Source of the DNA: Nocardia shimofusensis NBRC 100134
Lineage (GTDB): Bacteria; Actinomycetota; Actinomycetes; Mycobacteriales; Mycobacteriaceae
Assembly: GCF_001613125.1 (NCBI RefSeq)
Contig: NZ_BDBT01000005.1
Coordinates: 62,001 to 126,000 of the forward strand
Direction of reading: 5' to 3'
Length of the DNA stretch: 64,000 nucleotides
This document shows, one piece after another, positions 59,271-64,000 of this stretch. The first letter of the stretch is position 1; the number at the start of each line of letters is the position of its first letter. The notes beneath the pieces were generated by a model that saw only the letters and a list, made by a program, of their open reading frames with translations, was not told the origin of the DNA and did no database searches. Position numbers and translations under genes: made by a program.

Positions 59271-60689
59271 TCAGCCCGCGCGCCGCAGCCCGGCGTGCTT
59301 GATCGCGTACCGGAAATCGGCGCTGCCGAAGGGCATCGTCTCGACGACGGGTTCGGCCAGTGCGCCCCTGGCGCGGCGCAGTTCCCGGTATTCCGCGCTC
59401 GTCGCCTCGAGCTGTTCGGTCACCACAGCGGCGACCACGCGAGCCAACCCGGGAGCCCGACGCTCGCCGGGACGCAGTTCCACCCGCAGGCGCAGCTCGT
59501 CACGTGACCCCGCGTCGGCGACGGTGGCGAGCACGAACTTGCCGGTGAGGTCGTCGCAGACGCGCGGGTCGGCCAGCGCGGCACGAATGCCGTCCGGGCG
59601 GATCTTCACCGCGTAGAAGGTGGCCGCCACATCGGGTCGGCCCCGCAGCACGAGGAAGGCCGACGACGGCGAACAGGTGCGCAATCGCAGTCCGTGACCG
59701 GCGCGGCGCAGCTCGGCGGCGAGCCGGACGGCGGTGCGGACCTCCCCCTCGTCGTTGATCCGATAGCGGACCAGCGGCATCGCGTTGGCGACGGTGAACA
59801 GCAGGCGACCCGCCTCGTCGGTCTCGGTGTAGCGGTAGCGCGGGTCGTACTCGACCAGAGTGGGAGTCACCGCCGCGTCTGCGAACAGGCGCCGCCGGAG
59901 CCGGGGATCGGCCTCGGCCAGGCGGCGCACGGCGATGGTGCTCGGCGTCTCGTGCCCCATCATGCCCGCGTCGGCGGTGCCGTAGACCAGGCAGGTGTCC
60001 TCGACACGGCCGGGCTTGCCCATCAGCTCGAGTACCCGGTCGCGCCAGGACTCGGTGATGTTCTCCCCGGCCAGCAGCAGCTTCAGATCCTGGCCGAGCA
60101 CGTGCGGGCCCGCGCCGTCGAGCACGTCGCGCACGAACGGCGGGTATCCGGCCAGCACGACCTGCTCGTAGTAGGGGCCGAGTTCGGCGATGTCGGCGCG
60201 CACGGTCTCGACGTTCTGACCGGGCGCGATCACCGAGACCGGGTATCCACGCGCGGCCAACCCCTCGACGGACCGCATGGTGTAGGTGCCGCCGATCCAG
60301 TTGCCCATCGCGAAGGCCACGACCACCAGGGTGCGCCGCCGGTGCGCGCCGAACTGGCGCAGGATGCGCCCGTGCAGCACGACGCCCTGCGCGTGGGCGA
60401 TCTCGTCGCGCGCCCAGTAGCCGGGACGGCCGGTGGAGCCCGAACTCGACGACCAGATACCCGCGACACCGATGTCGCCCCCGGCCATCAGATCGTTGCG
60501 CGGATAGGCCTGGAAGTAGTTGTCCTTGGTCACCGGGGGCAGTGCGGCGAAGTCCGCCGGTGTGTGGATCGCCTCGGGTTCGATACCGTTGTCACAGAGG
60601 AACTTCGCGTAGGCCGGGACCCGATCCACCGCGGACCGGAACACCGCGAGTGCGTGATCGAAACCCGGGACGGTGTCCTGATGATCCAT
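59271..60689 (-). CDS. PaaK/CapK-like adenylate-forming ligase
   Basis: A 472-aa adenylate-forming enzyme of the phenylacetate-CoA ligase/coenzyme F390 synthetase type. The family opening is seen (YAKFLCDNGI, then LPPVTKDNYFQAYP); the ATP loop is WSSSSGSTGRPGYW and the A5-like motif is CLVYGTADAGMMGHE. RYRINDEGE stands for the usual YRxGD. It activates a carboxylic acid as acyl-AMP; substrate unknown. The conserved family lysine is likely in the C-terminal FRYAIKHAG. It stands alone, divergent from the TPR gene. Confidence 0.8.
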   Translation of the reverse strand: MDHQDTVPGFDHALAVFRSAVDRVPAYAKFLCDNGIEPEAIHTPADFAALPPVTKDNYFQAYPRNDLMAGGDIGVAGIWSSSSGSTGRPGYWARDEIAHAQGVVLHGRILRQFGAHRRRTLVVVAFAMGNWIGGTYTMRSVEGLAARGYPVSVIAPGQNVETVRADIAELGPYYEQVVLAGYPPFVRDVLDGAGPHVLGQDLKLLLAGENITESWRDRVLELMGKPGRVEDTCLVYGTADAGMMGHETPSTIAVRRLAEADPRLRRRLFADAAVTPTLVEYDPRYRYTETDEAGRLLFTVANAMPLVRYRINDEGEVRTAVRLAAELRRAGHGLRLRTCSPSSAFLVLRGRPDVAATFYAVKIRPDGIRAALADPRVCDDLTGKFVLATVADAGSRDELRLRVELRPGERRAPGLARVVAAVVTEQLEATSAEYRELRRARGALAEPVVETMPFGSADFRYAIKHAGLRRAG

Positions 60690-60836
60690 CTGTCGTGACT
60701 CCTCTCTCCCGGACGCGGCGACCGCGCCCGAGGAAAGACCGATCCCCCGGATCGGACGCCCGGACAGTCACGGCCACTCCGCCGAGCGAGGAGACTGCTC
60801 GTACACACCGCCCCGTCGCGAGGAAGGCAGCGCGAT

Positions 60837-63452
60837 ATGACCGAATGGCCTAGCCAGGCGTTCCTCCTCGGTATCGAACTGCTGGAGGCAGGGCGCTTCG
60901 CCGAGGCGGTCGCGGCCTTCACACTCGCCCGCACCGCCGCGGCCGGTTCCCCTGCCGCCGACGCCGAGTGCCTGCACTACATCGGACTGGCCCACGCGCA
61001 GGCCGGTCGACTCGAACAAGCCGCGACCGCGCTGATCACCGCCCAGGACCTGCTCGCCGGATCCGCGCCGGACGAGTTCCGGGCCGAGGGCGCCGAACTC
61101 ACCGCCGATATCCTCGTCGACCTGGGCCGCGTCGCGGAGTCCGCGCGGTATCAGCGCCGTGCCGCCGACGATTTCGGTCACCTGGGTGATCGCGACCGCC
61201 AGGCCGACAACGAGTACGCCTTGGCCTGCAGCCTCGCCGAAACCGGCGACAGCGCCGCCGCGTTCGCCGCGTTCGACGCCGCCTGCCGCGGATTCGCCGC
61301 GACGAACCGGTCCGACGAGATCGCCGCAACCCACACCGCCCGCGCGGATCTGGCCGTGCGCCTGGACGACACCGCCACCGCACGCAGGCATCTCGAGGAG
61401 GCGATCCCTCTGCTCGACGCCGATCGCCATCCCGACGACCTGGCCTCGAGCCACTATCGACTGGGCCGCCTGATCGCCGACGAGGGCGACCAGGCCCGCG
61501 CGGAACAGCATCTACGCACGGCGCGAACCGGGTTCGCCGCCCTCGACGACTACGCCGCGGTCGCCGAATGCGACGACGCGCTGGGGGATGTGCTCACCGC
61601 GGCCGGACGATACGAGGATGCCGTCACCGCCCTGGCCGCGGCCACCGGCGGCTATCCGCTCGATCGCGCCCTCGACCGCGCCGACTGTCACCGGCGCATC
61701 GGCCTGATCCGGCTCCAGCAGGCTCGCATCGACCAGTCGCTGGCCGCCTGGGCCCGCGCGCACACCGAACTGCTCGCCGCGGGTCGTCCTGATCTGGCCG
61801 CGGAGATGCTGATCCCGTCCGGCATGGCGCTCGAGGACATCGGCCGCTACGACGAAGCGCTGCGGATGTTCCGCTCGGCCAGGGCGGCTTTCGCGGCCGA
61901 CGGTCACGCCGGTGAGGTCGCCTGGTGCGATCTGAACATCGCGACCGTTCATCTGGCGCGCGGCGAGCTCGACACCGCCGAGCGCCTGCTCACCACCGCG
62001 AGCGCGATCCTGGCAGGCACCGATCGCGGCCACCACGCCAGGGCGCAGCTGTATCTCGGAGTGCTGCACGCCGAACGCGAGGATTTCGACCGCGCGAAGA
62101 CGCTGCTCACCGCGGCCCGGGCAGATGCGCTGGAACTGCCGGATGCCCAACTGGCCGCCGACTGCGCCGTGCACCTGGCCGGCGTGCTGGCCCACATCGG
62201 CGCATACCGCCCGGCGCTGCGGTTGCTGGACCAGGCCCGGGCGAGTTTCGTCGAAGGCGGCGAATGGGCGAAAGTCGCCCAGGTCCAGGATGTCCGCGGC
62301 ATGTGTCAGTTCGCGCTGGGCAATCTCCGTGAAGCCGAGGAACTTCTGCTCCACGCTTGCGACGGGCTGGCGAGGCACGGCAAGACCCGCCACATCGCCC
62401 TCGCGAACTGCCACCTCGGCCTGGTCTATCTGGAGACACACCGGCTATCCGAGGCGCGGGCGGCCTTCGAGCGCAGTCACGCGGCACTGCGGGGCTTCGC
62501 CCCCGACCGCTTGACCGCCGTCGTGGAAGCCAACCTGGCCGGGCTGTTCCTACGGCAGGACAAGCATCGTGACGCCGAACAGATGTACACCGCGGCCGAG
62601 GCCACGCTGGCCGCGGCCGGGCAGCCGATCCGGGCGGCCGTGTGCCGGCAGAATCGCGGCGGTACCCGCGTCCTGCTCGGCGAACTCGACGCCGCGATCG
62701 CCGATCTCGAAGCAGCCCGAGCGATCTTCGAACCGCATGCGGCCTACCGACGCAATACCGCCGTCTGCGACCTGAACATCGGGCTGGCCCACAGCGCGCG
62801 CGGCGACCACGACCGCGCCCTGCTCCATATCGGCCGCGCCCGCGCGACCAACGCCCGGATGAACCTCGTGCTCGAGACCGCCCGCTGCGATTTCCTCGCC
62901 GCCACCGTCCGGGTCGCCCGCGACCCCGCCGATCTGCGCACCGCCCTCGACCTCGCCCTGCCCGCGCTGTTGTTCATCGACCATCAGCGCCTGCAGTTCG
63001 TGCACGCCAGGACGCGCTCGGCGTGGGCGGCCCGCTCGGCACTGTTCCGTTCGACGATCTTCGACTGGACCGCTCGTCTGGGCGACCCGGTCCTGATGGC
63101 CGAACTCGTCGAGGTCGCCGTGAATTCCGGCACGCACACACCGGGCACCGCCGACTCCCCCGCCCGGGCCGACCACCTCGCCGCCCTCGCCGCCGATATC
63201 GCCGCCGGACCGCAATCCGGTCCCAACCCGCTCGCAGGCACGGATCTGCTGTCGCCCGCCGATCCCGAGGCGCGCGCCGACGCCCCGGCCTTCGCCACCG
63301 CAGGCGCGCTCGTCGCCGGAGCGGTCCTGCCCATGCGTCCGCCGCCGCGGCTGCGCATGCCCGGCGGATCGATCGCCCTGGGCGAGTTCATCGACAGCGC
63401 CGAGGCACGCTACGGGTCCATCGATCGCCGGTTCGAGGTGCCCGCCTGGTGA
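60837..63452 (+). CDS. Large TPR-repeat protein
   Basis: An 871-aa protein almost entirely of tetratricopeptide-like pairs. Typical units: FLLGIELLEAGRFAEAVAAF, YIGLAHAQAGRLEQAATALI, NCHLGLVYLETHRLSEARAA and NIGLAHSARGDHDRALLHIG, about 20 helical pairs up to residue ~770. The last ~100 residues form a Pro/Ala-rich tail with GGSIALGEFIDSAE. Such superhelices are scaffolds; related repeats are the N-terminal halves of CHAT proteins, and a CHAT gene lies 7 kb away, but no link can be shown. No signal or membrane segment. ATG 60837 has GAGGAAGG upstream. Confidence 0.85.
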   Translation: MTEWPSQAFLLGIELLEAGRFAEAVAAFTLARTAAAGSPAADAECLHYIGLAHAQAGRLEQAATALITAQDLLAGSAPDEFRAEGAELTADILVDLGRVAESARYQRRAADDFGHLGDRDRQADNEYALACSLAETGDSAAAFAAFDAACRGFAATNRSDEIAATHTARADLAVRLDDTATARRHLEEAIPLLDADRHPDDLASSHYRLGRLIADEGDQARAEQHLRTARTGFAALDDYAAVAECDDALGDVLTAAGRYEDAVTALAAATGGYPLDRALDRADCHRRIGLIRLQQARIDQSLAAWARAHTELLAAGRPDLAAEMLIPSGMALEDIGRYDEALRMFRSARAAFAADGHAGEVAWCDLNIATVHLARGELDTAERLLTTASAILAGTDRGHHARAQLYLGVLHAEREDFDRAKTLLTAARADALELPDAQLAADCAVHLAGVLAHIGAYRPALRLLDQARASFVEGGEWAKVAQVQDVRGMCQFALGNLREAEELLLHACDGLARHGKTRHIALANCHLGLVYLETHRLSEARAAFERSHAALRGFAPDRLTAVVEANLAGLFLRQDKHRDAEQMYTAAEATLAAAGQPIRAAVCRQNRGGTRVLLGELDAAIADLEAARAIFEPHAAYRRNTAVCDLNIGLAHSARGDHDRALLHIGRARATNARMNLVLETARCDFLAATVRVARDPADLRTALDLALPALLFIDHQRLQFVHARTRSAWAARSALFRSTIFDWTARLGDPVLMAELVEVAVNSGTHTPGTADSPARADHLAALAADIAAGPQSGPNPLAGTDLLSPADPEARADAPAFATAGALVAGAVLPMRPPPRLRMPGGSIALGEFIDSAEARYGSIDRRFEVPAW

Positions 63453-63521
63453 AGCGGCATCCGACGCACCTCACACTCGCGCCGATGTCCACTGTGAGGA
63501 AACGCCGACTACGATAGCGAC

Positions 63522-64000
63522 ATGGCAGAGTCCGCACAGGCCGCAGAGTCCGCGACGATCGCGGCCCACGTGCACCGCGACACCGGCGATCCGGCCCCGG
63601 TCCAGCGGGAAGTCATCGGCGAGCCCCCGACCGGCGGCGATCTGGAAGCCGCCATCGCTCGTCAGGTGCGGGCGCTGCGGCGGGCGAGCGGCATGTCCGT
63701 GGGCGAGATGGCCACCAGGGTCGGCATCTCCAAGGCCATGCTGTCCAAGATCGAAAACGCCCAGACCTCGTGCAGTCTGTCCACGCTCGCCCGCCTCGCC
63801 GCCGGTCTCGACGTGCCGGTGACGTCGCTGTTCCGTGGGGCCGACACCGTCCGCGAAGCCGTCTACGTCCCGGCCGGCAGCGGCGCGGTCATCGTCGGTC
63901 GCGGCACCCGCATCGGCCACCACTACGAACTGCTGGGCTCGCTCCGCGGTCAGCACAAGCGTCTCGAACCGGTTCTGGTCACCCTGACCAATGCCAGCGA
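63522..64000 (+). CDS. XRE-family regulator with cupin domain (3' end missing)
   Basis: Begins at ATG 63522 and runs off the window (159 codons seen). After a ~40-residue flexible N-terminus comes an XRE HTH: AIARQVRALRRASGMSVGEM, ATRVGISKAMLSKIENAQTS, LSTLARLAAGLDVP. The next part (AVYVPAGSGAVIVGRGTRIG) is the start of a sensory cupin domain. This is the MerR/XRE-cupin type controlling catabolic genes. TACGAT 6 nt upstream suggests a leaderless or short-leader transcript. Confidence 0.85.
   Translation, partial: MAESAQAAESATIAAHVHRDTGDPAPVQREVIGEPPTGGDLEAAIARQVRALRRASGMSVGEMATRVGISKAMLSKIENAQTSCSLSTLARLAAGLDVPVTSLFRGADTVREAVYVPAGSGAVIVGRGTRIGHHYELLGSLRGQHKRLEPVLVTLTNAS

Noticed and set aside
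1-64000. tRNA, rRNA, riboswitch, insertion sequence, prophage or origin
   Set aside because: I looked on both strands and saw no cloverleaf with a TTCRA arm, no rRNA sequence, no transposase or integrase, and no DnaA-box cluster. Riboswitches and small RNAs cannot be excluded by eye.

Overview
This is a very GC-rich window with long antisense reading frames, GTG/TTG starts, many four-base ATGA/GTGA gene overlaps, mycobacterial-type lipoproteins (LppP/LprE), a latex-clearing protein and a fatty acyl-AMP ligase/polyketide lipid locus. Together these point to a mycolic-acid-producing actinomycete, most likely Nocardia or a close relative. No rRNA, tRNA, CRISPR array, transposase or phage gene is visible.

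Layout. 0-4.4 kb: the end of an isoprenylcysteine-methyltransferase-like gene, a HAD remnant, an EthD protein, two convergent paralogous secreted proteins and a Tat-exported rubber oxygenase (lcp). 4.8-28 kb: a probable lipid biosynthesis cluster. It holds two glycosyltransferases, a Gfo/Idh/MocA oxidoreductase, an alpha/beta hydrolase with a cysteine nucleophile, a carrier/thioester-reductase protein, a 3535-aa FAAL-ACP-KS-AT-DH-KR-ACP-C-FkbH megasynthase, an acyl-CoA dehydrogenase and a two-gene ABC exporter. The key inference is that a fatty acid is activated, extended once, joined by the condensation domain to a glyceryl unit made by the FkbH domain on the next protein's carrier, released by reduction, glycosylated and exported. 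I know of no described pathway with this arrangement; it is the best candidate for a new system here.

28-31 kb: an aminotransferase divergent from an HxlR regulator across a palindromic operator, plus remnants. 31-38.5 kb: a five-gene operon, SWIM-like zinc protein / unknown / VWA / MoxR ATPase / DUF5682, an uncharacterised ATPase-VWA system. 38.5-42 kb: AraC regulator, VOC and SRPBCC proteins, and an MFS exporter. 42-46 kb: a four-gene osmoprotectant ABC importer. 46-49.6 kb: a lipoprotein, a secreted protein and a four-gene three-subunit nitrile/thiocyanate hydrolase set with a CTLCSC metal centre. 49.7-52.4 kb: a saccharopine-dehydrogenase-like reductase and a PhoD-like phosphatase. 52.7-56.8 kb: a three-gene operon ending in a CHAT (caspase-like) protease. 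57-64 kb: a probable leaderless small gene, an orphan LuxR-type HTH protein, a tandem TetR protein, a PaaK-like ligase, a large TPR protein and the start of an XRE-cupin regulator.

All functional calls come from motifs and family knowledge read by eye; no database search was run.
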